IMG/VR virus record: IMGVR_UViG_3300036770_004143
Coordinates: 1 to 64,000 of that record
Direction: 5' to 3' (one strand)
Origin: a virus
Length of the DNA: 64,000 nt
The notes under the pieces were generated by a model. That model saw nothing but the letters and a program-made list of their open reading frames with translations. It made no database searches and was not told where the DNA came from. Position 1 is the first letter of the stretch. Each line of letters opens with the position of its first letter. Below are positions 17,606 to 27,068 of the stretch, one piece after another. Both the position numbers and the translations under genes were made by a program.

Positions 17606-17929
17606 TTATTTTCCATAATAAAAGAAATAATTTTCTACTGCATTTTTATAATCTAATAAAGATGTCTCCAATGGAAAGGGTATTTTTAGCATAGCCCCAT
17701 CATATATGTTATTTTCAAGACCACCATGCTCTGGATTTGCTGCCAAAATAAGCCAGCCAAAGAAGGGGGTTTGATAATATTGCTGTGACACCTTATCCAA
17801 TCTGCTAACATTTTTCTTATAAAAGAAAACATTATCACTTGACTTGGATGGTATCTTGACAAAAGGTACAACTTTCTGCTCACCATTAAATGTGAATTGT
17901 GAATATCTATTATAATATTTTAAACTCAT
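17606..17929 (-). CDS. gp53-like baseplate wedge protein with LysM fold
   Basis: A 107-aa protein. Residues about 40-90 match the LysM-type fold of T4 gp53 and tail protein X families: YYQTPFFGWLILAANPEHG followed by IYDGAMLKIPFPL. In T4, gp53 links wedges in the baseplate. It overlaps the upstream 1558-aa baseplate gene by 4 bp (ATGA type), showing translational coupling. The TnpB element begins directly after its stop codon. Confidence 0.75.
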   Translation of the reverse strand: MSLKYYNRYSQFTFNGEQKVVPFVKIPSKSSDNVFFYKKNVSRLDKVSQQYYQTPFFGWLILAANPEHGGLENNIYDGAMLKIPFPLETSLLDYKNAVENYFFYYGK

Positions 17930-20900
17930 CTCATTAATTTATTTTTAACTAGAATAAATCCATCACTATTTTTATTCCATGTAGTTTTATTGCTATCATA
18001 ATTATTAACACCATTCAAAGTTAATATTGCATTTTTAGTGTCATTATCAGGAGATTCAACTATCTCATATTGACTTATATAACCTACTGTACCATTTGGC
18101 TTAATCTCTTTTAACTCAACAAGCATATCATTTATATATTTAGTTAAGTTTGTTAAGAACTTAATAGTAACTTCTTTATGTTTATTATTATATCTAATCA
18201 ACTTCTCACCCCAATAACTCTTAAATATCTTTGATATCTTTTCATTGTTTGAAATGAAGTTTTTATCAGGATTAATTGATTTTAAAAGAATTTGTTTTTC
18301 AAAATTTTCTAAACCATTTTTATCTCTAAATGCTCCATATAATAATAAATAGAGTAAACTATCTTGATCACTTGAAAATATATCCTTTGGATTATCTATA
18401 TTTATTTTTAAATACGGCAAGAAATTTGTTTCAATACGTTGTGCAATTCCAGATAATACATCCTGTATTCCAGTTAATGAATTAAGTAATTTATAAACAA
18501 AGAAATTTCCAGTTTTATCAACATACCCATCATAACCAAAATATGAATTGTGAGTTGAAATCACAAATAATGCTTTACTTAAAACCTTTTGATATTTCTC
18601 CTGAGCATCAAGAATTGCTTTTGTTAGAATGTTAATATTGTTATTAACCTTAACCATTTCATTATCAATATATAACTGATAATTATTTGACACATCAAAC
18701 TTTATAGTCTTTTCAGAACTAAATTCTTCATTTATTTGTTCAATAAATCCATCAGAATTAGTCTTTATATTATCTTTAATTATTTTTACATAATCATCTA
18801 TTGTTTTTTGATAATCTGTTGGAACACCCAATAACTTAAATTCACCTCCTGTTGTTGGGTTGTAAACCCCATTAACATTATTCAATGATTTTAATATCAA
18901 AGAAACCAATTCAATATTATATGCTTTTGAATTTTCTTGAATAACTGAATTAATTGTATTAACATAAGCAGTGGAGGCTTCAACTAGTTCTGTTGCCAAA
19001 GTAATATAATTCAATGTGGTTGCTGTAGTGTTAATTTCACCTATTGTCTTATATGCATTTACAACTTTAATATCATCAAAATTCTCAGTCTTACCTTTTT
19101 CCTTTTCTCTTATAAAATCCAATATTTTCTCATCCATATCATCCAAACTATTGTCAGTCTTATCAGCCCTTGCATCATAAACCTCTGTGTTTGCATAATA
19201 ATTAAATGACAAAGCATTTTGTAATTTATCAACAGCATTACTCAATCCACTTGCACCAACAAACTTGAAACTCAAAGTAACCTTTGCAATCATAGGTTGA
19301 AATCCAATCCCTTCAGGATTTATATCCCAATGTAATGGATCATAACTAATAGCTAAATTATCAGGTATAATCTTTGTATGAAAGAAATCCCCTACCCTCA
19401 ATACCAAAACTGGAGGTACGCCAAATGCTGTGTTTCTTGCATCCTTAAACTCCCTCACACCACCTTCCCTTATGGTAGGTATGGTATCCCCAGGTCTAAC
19501 ACATTGTTGAAGAAATGTCAATCTACCATTCAAACCTTCTGGGGTTGTGGAATGGAAAGCTGGACTAAAATATTTTAATTTTTCCTTTATGTTATTATAT
19601 ATGAATGGGTTTGTTTCCTCTATGGTCTCAAAATAATCACATTCTGTTAAAAGTTTTTGTAAAACCCTTTTTGATACATTCTTATATAATTTATTTTCTG
19701 TTGTTGTAATTTCTTTTTCAATCTTTTGTTTTGTTACCTTAACTTCAGATTCATTTGTTACCAATGTTGGTTCAACCTTTGGTGCAACACTTTTTTGAAT
19801 GGCATTAACATCTTTTATGGCAACTCTTCTACAAGCCATAGCTTGAACACTTGTTATAGCATTTTCTGTAAAAGCACTACAATTTGCAACAGAAATAGAT
19901 GATTTACCAGTTGTTGAATTGGCAACAACTCCTGTTTCCTCACCAAGAATATTTGTCTTTATGGTAAAGTTTTTTGACTTTATATTGTTTGTTAAATAAG
20001 TTGTAACACTACTACTACGTCTTTGACTTAATGCTTTGTTATAACTAATAGATGCTGGTTTTGATGCAGATGAGTTAAGTGTTAATTCAATAGTATTCCC
20101 CTCATTCTGTGCAAGAAACTCATTACATTCAGTTATGAAGTTATTAAGATATGCAAAATTATCTTTTACATGTAAATCCATAAAACTTTTTAATTGTGCT
20201 TGAGTATATAATGTTGATGCAGTATATGAATTAAATGCACTAACATAATCAGCATTACTTGATTTTGGAACATCATTATCAAAATAAAATGCATACTCCT
20301 TATACTTGTCAAATCTTGTATCTTTTTTATCTGGGGGTGTATCAACTTGTGATGGATTTATTGGGTCAACATTTGTAACCACTGTTCTCTTGATATAACT
20401 AACATCATCTTTAATAGATGTGCTTTCCTTAACAATTTTTTGAATTTCCTCAAGTTCAGATAATGTCATTGTGTTATATATCTTTGCTAAATCATATATG
20501 TCATATTTCAAACATCCAGCAAAAAAAGATGATAATATACCATTAATAACCTCTGAATTATTCTCTTTCTCTAAAATCCTATTTGTAATTAAATTTAACA
20601 CAGATGGATGATCCACAACAATTGAAAACTCCAATGACCCTGTTCTTGTTGTATTTTTATAGGTGAAAACAGGCTCTGGTCTTCCCAAAAACTCATTTGA
20701 ATTCCAAGTGGATGATGATGAATCTGTAACCTTTAAATCATATGGTGGAAACCACATTAACCTTCCCCCATTTGGACCTTTCTCACATTCTGGCAAATCC
20801 AAAAACTTATTTGTTGTTCTCCATGCCAAATTCTCAATTGATAACATATATTTCTTTGAATCATTTCCCTTCCTTGGGGCAATGCTCAAATCATATGTTT

Positions 20901-22602
20901 TATTGATAACTGAACCTTTTAATCTCCTTCCTTCATTTGTAATACCACTTGTCTTTTGCAAACGGTCATATGACATATAAGGTGAATCCTTTGTAAATAA
21001 TCTACAATATTCTTGGAATGAACCCCCAACCAAATTCTGTGGGTCTTGATATTTATATGCCTTAACTCTTGAACCTTTTGTTATTTCCTTATACCCATCA
21101 TTAAAAACCTTGCTAACTTGATCCATAGCATTACCCACATGTTTTAACCTATTTGCCCCATTTGGCTGTGAGTTAATTATCCTTTGTGTATCATCCAATA
21201 TCGAACCATCCTTAAAATCATAATTGGTTGATTCTGTTCCATCAAAAGTGGTTTGTTTTGTTCCATTATCCCCAAATATCTCACCACCTTTCCCTGCACT
21301 CTTTCCTGCATTATTCTTATATTTTGGTGAAACCCATGTTAAACCCCCTTCAATACCACCACCATCAATATCACTTTTTCCATTAAATCCAATGGCTGGA
21401 TTGAAGTTTTCACCCTCATATACCTTTGAAACCTCTGTTGAACTATATACACTCTTTTGAATGCGCCTTCCAAATTGGTCAATTGGTAAATCATCTTCTG
21501 GTGAAAGAATGTCAATAATGTCCAAATTATCATTTCCTACATAATAGGTACTCTTGTTATTTGTGAATAAATCCAAAAATGAACCTATTATGCCACTTCT
21601 TTCATAATTTGGCTTGTATAAATTCTTATTAATATTTTTATATAAGACTGACCGTTGACCAGCTCCCATATTATCATAAAATAATTGTGAACCTGTTTTC
21701 TTCTGTTGGAATAATCCACCAAGAAAACCCTTATCTCCTTTACCATTTAAACTTATTGATTCATCAAAATAACTTCCAATAATAGTTGGAAATGGTAATT
21801 CACCACCAACAAACTCCAATGCCAATTGTGCTGCACCAACAAGCAAATTATTTGGCTTTGTTATACTCCAGTTTGGTTGAATAATTGGATTTGGTCCTAT
21901 TATGAGATTATATACATCAAAGGGGTCATTCAAACTTGCAATAGTCTGGTCAAACTTCTTTATGATGTCATATCTTGTTGTTAACTTTGCAACCCTTTCA
22001 TTAAAATAATTTGTTAAAGTCTTTGCACCCAATCTTGTAATATAAGAATCCGCAGATAAATTCGATTTGGTTTCAGCAGTATCCGTAAGTATGCCAAATG
22101 CTGTATATTTAGAGGGTTTGAAACTATTAACACCTACACCCCAATAATATAATATCCCCTTCTTTGCTAAATTTGCATCAAACCACTCATCATCATTCTC
22201 AATATAAATTGCTGAATCGGTTAAATCATCTTTTGTTGTGTAAAAATTCTCAAACAAATTTTTATTTAAACTTTCTCTATTAATCTTTAATGCAACAGAA
22301 TTTTTTATACTATATTCACCATAATTTGTTTTTTTATTATTTAATACATTTACATCTTGTGTTTGAATATAACCACCAACTCTACCATATTGGTTTTTGC
22401 CATATAACTCATTTGCATATATTGGCTGGTCAATTAATTTGTCAGGAGAATCCACAACATTTAATATCTTTGAAAAAGGTGATACCTCATAGTTAAATGG
22501 GGGACTATTACCAAGAGGAGTTTTCTTGTATGGAACTAAATTTTTTGTTATTAAAAACTTCCTAAAATTCTCACTATTTCCAAAATCTAAGGGACTTCTC
22601 AT
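17926..22602 (-). CDS. Large baseplate protein with an OmpA-like module (1558 aa)
   Basis: A large structural protein between the tape measure and the LysM wedge genes. Around residues 765-890 it holds an OmpA-C-like module: YAFYFDNDVPKSSN, then IELTLNSSASKP and NKALSQRRSSSVTTYL, the pattern of peptidoglycan-binding OmpA domains (LxxRRAxxVxxYL). Around residues 1060-1125 the segment PPVLVLRVGDFFHTKIIPDN and PLHWDINPEGIGFQPMIAKV looks like the baseplate hub domain found in related phages. A coiled-coil-rich region follows to the C-terminus. Its T4 equivalent is not certain. The start at ATG 22602 lies 10 nt after the motif ATATTTATAT. Confidence 0.65.
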   Translation of the reverse strand: MRSPLDFGNSENFRKFLITKNLVPYKKTPLGNSPPFNYEVSPFSKILNVVDSPDKLIDQPIYANELYGKNQYGRVGGYIQTQDVNVLNNKKTNYGEYSIKNSVALKINRESLNKNLFENFYTTKDDLTDSAIYIENDDEWFDANLAKKGILYYWGVGVNSFKPSKYTAFGILTDTAETKSNLSADSYITRLGAKTLTNYFNERVAKLTTRYDIIKKFDQTIASLNDPFDVYNLIIGPNPIIQPNWSITKPNNLLVGAAQLALEFVGGELPFPTIIGSYFDESISLNGKGDKGFLGGLFQQKKTGSQLFYDNMGAGQRSVLYKNINKNLYKPNYERSGIIGSFLDLFTNNKSTYYVGNDNLDIIDILSPEDDLPIDQFGRRIQKSVYSSTEVSKVYEGENFNPAIGFNGKSDIDGGGIEGGLTWVSPKYKNNAGKSAGKGGEIFGDNGTKQTTFDGTESTNYDFKDGSILDDTQRIINSQPNGANRLKHVGNAMDQVSKVFNDGYKEITKGSRVKAYKYQDPQNLVGGSFQEYCRLFTKDSPYMSYDRLQKTSGITNEGRRLKGSVINKTYDLSIAPRKGNDSKKYMLSIENLAWRTTNKFLDLPECEKGPNGGRLMWFPPYDLKVTDSSSSTWNSNEFLGRPEPVFTYKNTTRTGSLEFSIVVDHPSVLNLITNRILEKENNSEVINGILSSFFAGCLKYDIYDLAKIYNTMTLSELEEIQKIVKESTSIKDDVSYIKRTVVTNVDPINPSQVDTPPDKKDTRFDKYKEYAFYFDNDVPKSSNADYVSAFNSYTASTLYTQAQLKSFMDLHVKDNFAYLNNFITECNEFLAQNEGNTIELTLNSSASKPASISYNKALSQRRSSSVTTYLTNNIKSKNFTIKTNILGEETGVVANSTTGKSSISVANCSAFTENAITSVQAMACRRVAIKDVNAIQKSVAPKVEPTLVTNESEVKVTKQKIEKEITTTENKLYKNVSKRVLQKLLTECDYFETIEETNPFIYNNIKEKLKYFSPAFHSTTPEGLNGRLTFLQQCVRPGDTIPTIREGGVREFKDARNTAFGVPPVLVLRVGDFFHTKIIPDNLAISYDPLHWDINPEGIGFQPMIAKVTLSFKFVGASGLSNAVDKLQNALSFNYYANTEVYDARADKTDNSLDDMDEKILDFIREKEKGKTENFDDIKVVNAYKTIGEINTTATTLNYITLATELVEASTAYVNTINSVIQENSKAYNIELVSLILKSLNNVNGVYNPTTGGEFKLLGVPTDYQKTIDDYVKIIKDNIKTNSDGFIEQINEEFSSEKTIKFDVSNNYQLYIDNEMVKVNNNINILTKAILDAQEKYQKVLSKALFVISTHNSYFGYDGYVDKTGNFFVYKLLNSLTGIQDVLSGIAQRIETNFLPYLKINIDNPKDIFSSDQDSLLYLLLYGAFRDKNGLENFEKQILLKSINPDKNFISNNEKISKIFKSYWGEKLIRYNNKHKEVTIKFLTNLTKYINDMLVELKEIKPNGTVGYISQYEIVESPDNDTKNAILTLNGVNNYDSNKTTWNKNSDGFILVKNKLMR

Positions 22603-22612
22603 TATCTTTTAT

Positions 22613-22622
22613 ATATAAATAT
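22613..22622 (-). promoter_or_regulatory. Candidate phage late promoter motif
   Basis: ATATTTATAT on the minus strand, 10 nt before the start codon of the 1558-aa baseplate gene. Confidence 0.45.
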
Positions 22623-22645
22623 AATTAGTTGGGGTTTTAATGTTA

Positions 22646-24445
22646 TTATTTATTTGGTTCACTAATAGTTATTAGACTACCAAAATAATTATCTTTTGAA
22701 TTTAATATAACTTTATCTACTTGACCCATTGGTTTAACCACACCAGTTGCATCCATCATCTTATGAATAACATCTATTTTAAGGTTGAACTCTGTATTGT
22801 TAATCTTTGTAGTTTCTTTCTCCTTCATATATGTCAAAATCTGGTTATTCTTATCATAATCTGCCCCACCAGTTCCACCTGTACTTGTTGGTGCAATTGC
22901 TCCAACACCAGTTGTAACCATATTTTTGCTAAAATTTGAAAGATTATCCAAACCACTTTTAATCCAACTATCATTAAACCCACCTTTTTCAGCTGCTTTT
23001 GAAAAATGCTCCACAATCTTATCCATACTTGGTATAAAGTTTGTTATTAATTTTTCCATTCCTGTTGTAAAGTTTGTTGTATTTTTAAACAAATCAGTAA
23101 AATCTGTGTAAGTATTTTTCAAGAAAGACCTCATATCTTTCATCTCTGGAACTAATTCATACAAAGTATCATAAACTGGCTCAACAAATTTTCCTCTTGT
23201 TTCTTCTTGAAATTCAGCAATACCAGGTGTTCCAACTGCGCCAAACAAAATCTTATATTTTATTGCTTGAACATCATTCTTTATAATATCTGTAATACTC
23301 ATTGATTCTCTTGCAAGGTCTTCCATTGTCTTTGGTTTTTCATTTGACAAGTCTTGCAATTTACTTATTTGTTTATCTGTTAATTCTGAAACTTTTTTTG
23401 CAATTGACTCCCCTGTTTTTTCATCCTTAACATTAATAACATATTCACCCTTATCATTCAAATAAGATAAATTGGCAATAAACATTTTCTGATCATCTGT
23501 AATATCAAATTTAAAATCTATCTCTGCTGCTCTCTCATTAAATTCTCTAAGTGCAATTGCCATCTTCTTAACCTTATCTGCACCAAGACCTGTGGCATCA
23601 CCAAGTTCCTTGAACATTCCCATTGCAGATGGATTTATTTCAATTCTACCTGTTTCTGCATTTAACTCTGTGAACATCTCACCAGCCTTTGCAATACTAT
23701 TTATAAGACCTTGTGGATTATTTAATGAACTATTCATCAATGCAAATGGATCAGCCAAATCACCCATAAAAACTCCCAACCTTTGAAATGCTGCTGCTGT
23801 ATCAACAGCACCTTGAATATCAAAAACCTTATCAGCAAATGATTGAATAGATTGCATATCAACTTTAAGCATTGCAGCAGTTGCAGCCATCTTTGAAAAA
23901 CCAAGAACACCCTCCTTAAAATTAAATCTATTTAATAAATCAACATTAGTAACAACCTCTTTCATCACAACTTTTGCATTCATGCCAATACTATTGACAT
24001 AACTTATTGATTTTTCAACCTCCCCACCAACTTTAGCAATTGATATACCTACATCAGAAAAATTCTTAGTAAGCGTACCAAAACTTTCCCCCAATAAATC
24101 TGATGTAGCATATAATTTTTCATAAACATCAGGTGAGAAAATAACAGTTCTTGCAAGAGCTGTACTTGTTTGCTCAACCATTTGAACAATATCACCAATA
24201 TCACCACCCAATCTTCTAACAAGTGGTGCTGCATCTGCAATAACTCCCTTAAACTCATTAACCCTTGACCTGCCAAGAAGAAAACTTTTACTTAAATTAG
24301 AAGATTCAACATCTAAAGCAACCAAAGCACCAGTAAAGTTTGTCATCTCTTTTATTTGTTCCTTTAGGAAATTAGGATCAAGACCAAAAAGTTTCTGTTG
24401 TACCCCATCTACACCACCTAATATTGCATCATAAAGTCCTGCCAT
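22646..24445 (-). CDS. Tail tape measure protein
   Basis: A 599-aa, largely alpha-helical protein, close in length to T4 gp29 (590 aa), placed between the assembly-chaperone gene and the baseplate genes as tape measures usually are. It has long Ala/Leu/Val-rich helices with few Pro, for example SFADKVFDIQGAVDTAAAFQ and GLGADKVKKMAIALREFNER. It sets tail length and may pass into the host envelope during infection. By the usual 1.5 angstrom per residue rule the tail would be near 90 nm, about T4 size. No membrane segment or peptidase domain was seen. Confidence 0.75.
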   Translation of the reverse strand: MAGLYDAILGGVDGVQQKLFGLDPNFLKEQIKEMTNFTGALVALDVESSNLSKSFLLGRSRVNEFKGVIADAAPLVRRLGGDIGDIVQMVEQTSTALARTVIFSPDVYEKLYATSDLLGESFGTLTKNFSDVGISIAKVGGEVEKSISYVNSIGMNAKVVMKEVVTNVDLLNRFNFKEGVLGFSKMAATAAMLKVDMQSIQSFADKVFDIQGAVDTAAAFQRLGVFMGDLADPFALMNSSLNNPQGLINSIAKAGEMFTELNAETGRIEINPSAMGMFKELGDATGLGADKVKKMAIALREFNERAAEIDFKFDITDDQKMFIANLSYLNDKGEYVINVKDEKTGESIAKKVSELTDKQISKLQDLSNEKPKTMEDLARESMSITDIIKNDVQAIKYKILFGAVGTPGIAEFQEETRGKFVEPVYDTLYELVPEMKDMRSFLKNTYTDFTDLFKNTTNFTTGMEKLITNFIPSMDKIVEHFSKAAEKGGFNDSWIKSGLDNLSNFSKNMVTTGVGAIAPTSTGGTGGADYDKNNQILTYMKEKETTKINNTEFNLKIDVIHKMMDATGVVKPMGQVDKVILNSKDNYFGSLITISEPNK

Positions 24446-24461
24446 AAAATATAATTTATAT

Positions 24462-24471
24462 ATATAAATAG
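24462..24471 (-). promoter_or_regulatory. Candidate phage late promoter motif (9/10 match)
   Basis: CTATTTATAT on the minus strand, 16 nt before the tape-measure start. Confidence 0.4.
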
Positions 24472-24492
24472 AATAAGGGATGATTTTTTACA

Positions 24493-24684
24493 TCATCCCT
24501 TATTATTATTGTTGTTAACATCCTCTGTCCATTTGCTTATCAAAAATTTCCGAAGAAATATTGGCATAATCAAGAACTCAGAATATGAAACATGTAAAAG
24601 TTTTTTTAAATAATAAAATTCTGTTGATTGTGATAACCTATAATCCGAAGAAAGGGCGAAAGAACTCCACCCCAAACCCAGCAT
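24493..24684 (-). CDS. Small tail-assembly protein overlapping the chaperone gene (possible frameshift product)
   Basis: A 63-aa frame that begins inside the last 47 bp of the upstream chaperone gene, shifted +1 (equivalently -2), and ends 47 bp before the tape-measure gene. The non-overlapping part (YYLKKLLHVSYSEFLIMPIF, then FLISKWTED) has the look of the short C-terminal tail-assembly proteins that precede tape-measure genes in many phages. It might start at its own ATG (24684) or be made by ribosomal frameshifting, as in lambda G/GT or with other offsets elsewhere. The C-terminus NNNNN is unusual. Which mode is used cannot be decided from the sequence. Confidence 0.5.
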   Translation of the reverse strand: MLGLGWSSFALSSDYRLSQSTEFYYLKKLLHVSYSEFLIMPIFLRKFLISKWTEDVNNNNNKG

Positions 24685-25387
24685 TCACTGTGGTCACATC
24701 TCCTGATGGGGTCTTGATGTCTTTTTTCATATTAAGTTTAGGTTCATTTTCAACCAAATATCTACGAACAAATTTTGAATCAGCAATTGGCATATTCTCC
24801 ACATATTTAACAATATTTGTCTTATCAACATCACCATTAATTTCAACAATCTCCCTGGATAACCTTAATGTAACTCTTGGTGCTACCCTAGTAGGGGGAT
24901 AATTATCAATTATTTCATTTACCTCCAATATTTCACCATATGTCAAAGGTTTTAGTTTAACCACATCACCACTCTTAGGTAATGTAACAGTATATGTTCC
25001 ATCATCATTTGGTTTATTGCCAGGTTCAATACTTAACTCACTCAAATCAACAGTTGCTTTAAAAGATTTCCCTGTTTTTGGGTCAGTAACTGAAAGTTCA
25101 ATATCCGAACCAAAAGAAGTATTTCTCAAAAAGATTAAAATTGCTTCTATATCACTTTCAATCATATCCTCTGGTCTTATATCATATTCATATATTTTGT
25201 TCTTTAAAAGTTGTAATGTAAAATTCTTGCTATTACCTAACAATAGATTCTCATCAGCTGCTGTTAAATAACCAACCTTAACTGCTTTCTTCTTGTTTTT
25301 GTAAAATATGCCACCAGAAGGTAATTGAACCACATCGTGGGGTAAATCAAAATTTGATTGCCCATATTCTTTAGATTTATCTTCCAT
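24638..25387 (-). CDS. Baseplate/tail assembly chaperone, T4 gp26-like family
   Basis: A 249-aa protein with the opening HDVVQLPSGGIFYKNKKKAV, resembling the LPSGGxFY start of T4-type baseplate proteins (gp26 group). It continues with LTYGEILEVNEIIDNYPP and ends GVEFFRPFFGL. It precedes the tape-measure gene, the usual place for tail assembly chaperones. An in-frame stop at 24638 is overlapped by a small ORF in another frame. A terminator lies upstream, after the tube gene, so it likely starts its own transcript. Confidence 0.6.
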   Translation of the reverse strand: MEDKSKEYGQSNFDLPHDVVQLPSGGIFYKNKKKAVKVGYLTAADENLLLGNSKNFTLQLLKNKIYEYDIRPEDMIESDIEAILIFLRNTSFGSDIELSVTDPKTGKSFKATVDLSELSIEPGNKPNDDGTYTVTLPKSGDVVKLKPLTYGEILEVNEIIDNYPPTRVAPRVTLRLSREIVEINGDVDKTNIVKYVENMPIADSKFVRRYLVENEPKLNMKKDIKTPSGDVTTVNAGFGVEFFRPFFGL

Positions 25388-25435
25388 ATATTTTATTTTA
25401 AAAATAGATTTAAATTGAATAAAAGAAAATAGTTA

Positions 25436-25481
25436 AATAAAAAATCCATATGTAAATGTTAATACATAAACATATGGATTT
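25436..25481 (-). terminator. Terminator after the tail tube gene
   Basis: A 12-bp perfect stem, AAATCCATATGT (25442-25453) / ACATATGGATTT (25470-25481), with a 16-nt loop. In the minus direction it is followed by a T-rich tract (TTTTTTATTT). It lies 24 nt after the tube stop codon, as expected for a highly expressed gene. Confidence 0.7.
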
Positions 25482-25504
25482 AATCCTAAATATACTTAAT
25501 AATC

Positions 25505-25993
25505 TTAATAAACTAATATACACCTATCTGGTTGAATACTAACACTAATACCTGCAATATTGTCTGAACTATAGCTTAAACTTCCAAAGTCAACACTAGT
25601 CAATATACAACCTTCAAGTAACCATTTTTCAATAACAACCCCTGTTGGGTCAAGCATTTCCAATGTTAAATTCTGTTTATAACCACTTGCATAACCCATC
25701 CTGCCTGTAACTGATTCAGCATGTAATCTAACCCATTCCATTAAGGCTTGTGAAGCTGATGGACCAATTGGATCCCTAAACTTAACACTAATAGGATCCC
25801 ATTTAAATCTTCCTGACACAAATGTTGATGTATTCAAGAACTGTATTTCTGTTGAACCTATGCTAATCTTGGGTCTTGCTGCTGTTTCAACAAACCATTC
25901 ATTTATACCCATACTTGCTGGAAACCTCAAGATGAACCTATTTTCCCTTTTTGGTTCGTAAGGTAACGGCATTTTCATTAATAAGTCCGCCAT
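25505..25993 (-). CDS. Tail tube protein, gp19-like
   Basis: A 162-aa protein, the same length class as T4 gp19 (163 aa). It shows the tube-family pattern: NRFILRFPASMGINEWFVET near the N-terminus, KISIGSTEIQFLNTSTFVSG, then PISVKFRDPIGPSASQALME and the C-terminal WLLEGCILTSVDFGSLSYSS, followed by SIQPDRCILVY. It polymerises into the inner tube of the contractile tail. It is a single-gene unit with a strong terminator behind it. About 215 bp of very AT-rich DNA upstream (25994-26208) contains no gene and presumably its promoter. Confidence 0.85.
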   Translation of the reverse strand: MADLLMKMPLPYEPKRENRFILRFPASMGINEWFVETAARPKISIGSTEIQFLNTSTFVSGRFKWDPISVKFRDPIGPSASQALMEWVRLHAESVTGRMGYASGYKQNLTLEMLDPTGVVIEKWLLEGCILTSVDFGSLSYSSDNIAGISVSIQPDRCILVY

Positions 25994-26208
25994 ATTTTAT
26001 TTTTTTAATTTTTATTATTTTTATTTATTGTTTTTATATAACAAATATAATTACTTATAATAAATATAGGAAATATAAAAATATATTAAAATATTTCAAC
26101 TTTTTGAAAAAATAGTTCAAAAAACACTATTTACTTTTTTTATTGAGTGGTTTAATTTTGTATTATTATATTACTATTATTAATAATAATATTATATATT
26201 ATATGTAA

Positions 26209-27030
26209 TTATTTATCTTGATTAACTCTTTCTTTTTCTCCTTTATTAGTTGAATATATTGTTAATCCTTTTCTTTTAACTTTATCTCTCATAACTTCAA
26301 TGTTTTTAGGATCATCATCAGAAAATCCTATTGTAAAATTAAGTATATCACCTTTTTCTCCAAACATATCATTTTTAAAGTAAAATGCTTTTTTAACTTT
26401 CTCTGAAATTGATTCACAATAATCATAAAATTCATTTAATGCTTTTACTTTCTCAATTTCAGGATTTGCTGCGCTACCAGATCCAAATGATACTGGATAA
26501 AACCTACACATATCAAGATATTCATCAATGATATCATCATATTCTGTTTCTGATGAAACCAAATCTCTATATTTTTGTAGATTTTTAATTAATTTTTGTT
26601 CATCAATTCCATGAAAACCATTTGTTATATATTTCTTAACACCTTTTTTTAAGGTTTCTGGATTATGTCCCCTTGCTGTAATAATGGAAAAAATTGAACC
26701 ATTATTAATTGCTTCCTCAAAATCATCAAATGCTGGTCCTTTCTTTGCTATAAGCACATCAGATAAGAAACCTTCATCTCCTTCAACTCTAAATTGTCTA
26801 AATGGATTTTCAGCATACCCAACAATAGTTGTTCCTCTATACTTAAAGTCATTCTTCCCAACTTCTGATCTATATTTGGCAAAATCATGGGTTGACATAC
26901 CAACTTCATCACCAACATCATCAATTAAGATGATTTCAGTTGGCATAAAAACAATATTGTCATCCCAATCAAATGCATAATATTTCATATCAGGTGTACC
27001 TTTTTCATAAAAATCTTCAAGTAAATTCAT
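26209..27030 (-). CDS. HAD-superfamily hydrolase-like protein
   Basis: A 273-aa protein with the HAD motifs. Motif I is KYYAFDWDDNIVFMP (DWD, the nucleophile and general acid). Motif II is FSIITARGHNPET (Thr). The C-terminal acidic motif is IGFSDDDPKNIEVM. It probably acts as a phosphatase; the substrate is unknown. Similar HAD proteins in T4-like phages are sometimes linked to 3'-end repair, but no kinase domain is present here. It lies between the tail tube and a lysis-type gene and has its own candidate promoter motif 13 nt upstream. Confidence 0.7.
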   Translation of the reverse strand: MNLLEDFYEKGTPDMKYYAFDWDDNIVFMPTEIILIDDVGDEVGMSTHDFAKYRSEVGKNDFKYRGTTIVGYAENPFRQFRVEGDEGFLSDVLIAKKGPAFDDFEEAINNGSIFSIITARGHNPETLKKGVKKYITNGFHGIDEQKLIKNLQKYRDLVSSETEYDDIIDEYLDMCRFYPVSFGSGSAANPEIEKVKALNEFYDYCESISEKVKKAFYFKNDMFGEKGDILNFTIGFSDDDPKNIEVMRDKVKRKGLTIYSTNKGEKERVNQDK

Positions 27031-27043
27031 AATAATTTTTTTA

Positions 27044-27053
27044 ATATAAATAT
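27044..27053 (-). promoter_or_regulatory. Candidate phage late promoter motif
   Basis: ATATTTATAT on the minus strand, 13 nt before the HAD gene start. Confidence 0.45.
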
Positions 27054-27068
27054 CATTAATTAATTAAA

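Noticed and set aside
25994-26208. Hidden gene or origin in the AT-rich gap upstream of the tail tube gene
   Set aside because: No frame with coding character and no clear iterons; probably only a promoter region with low-complexity A/T.
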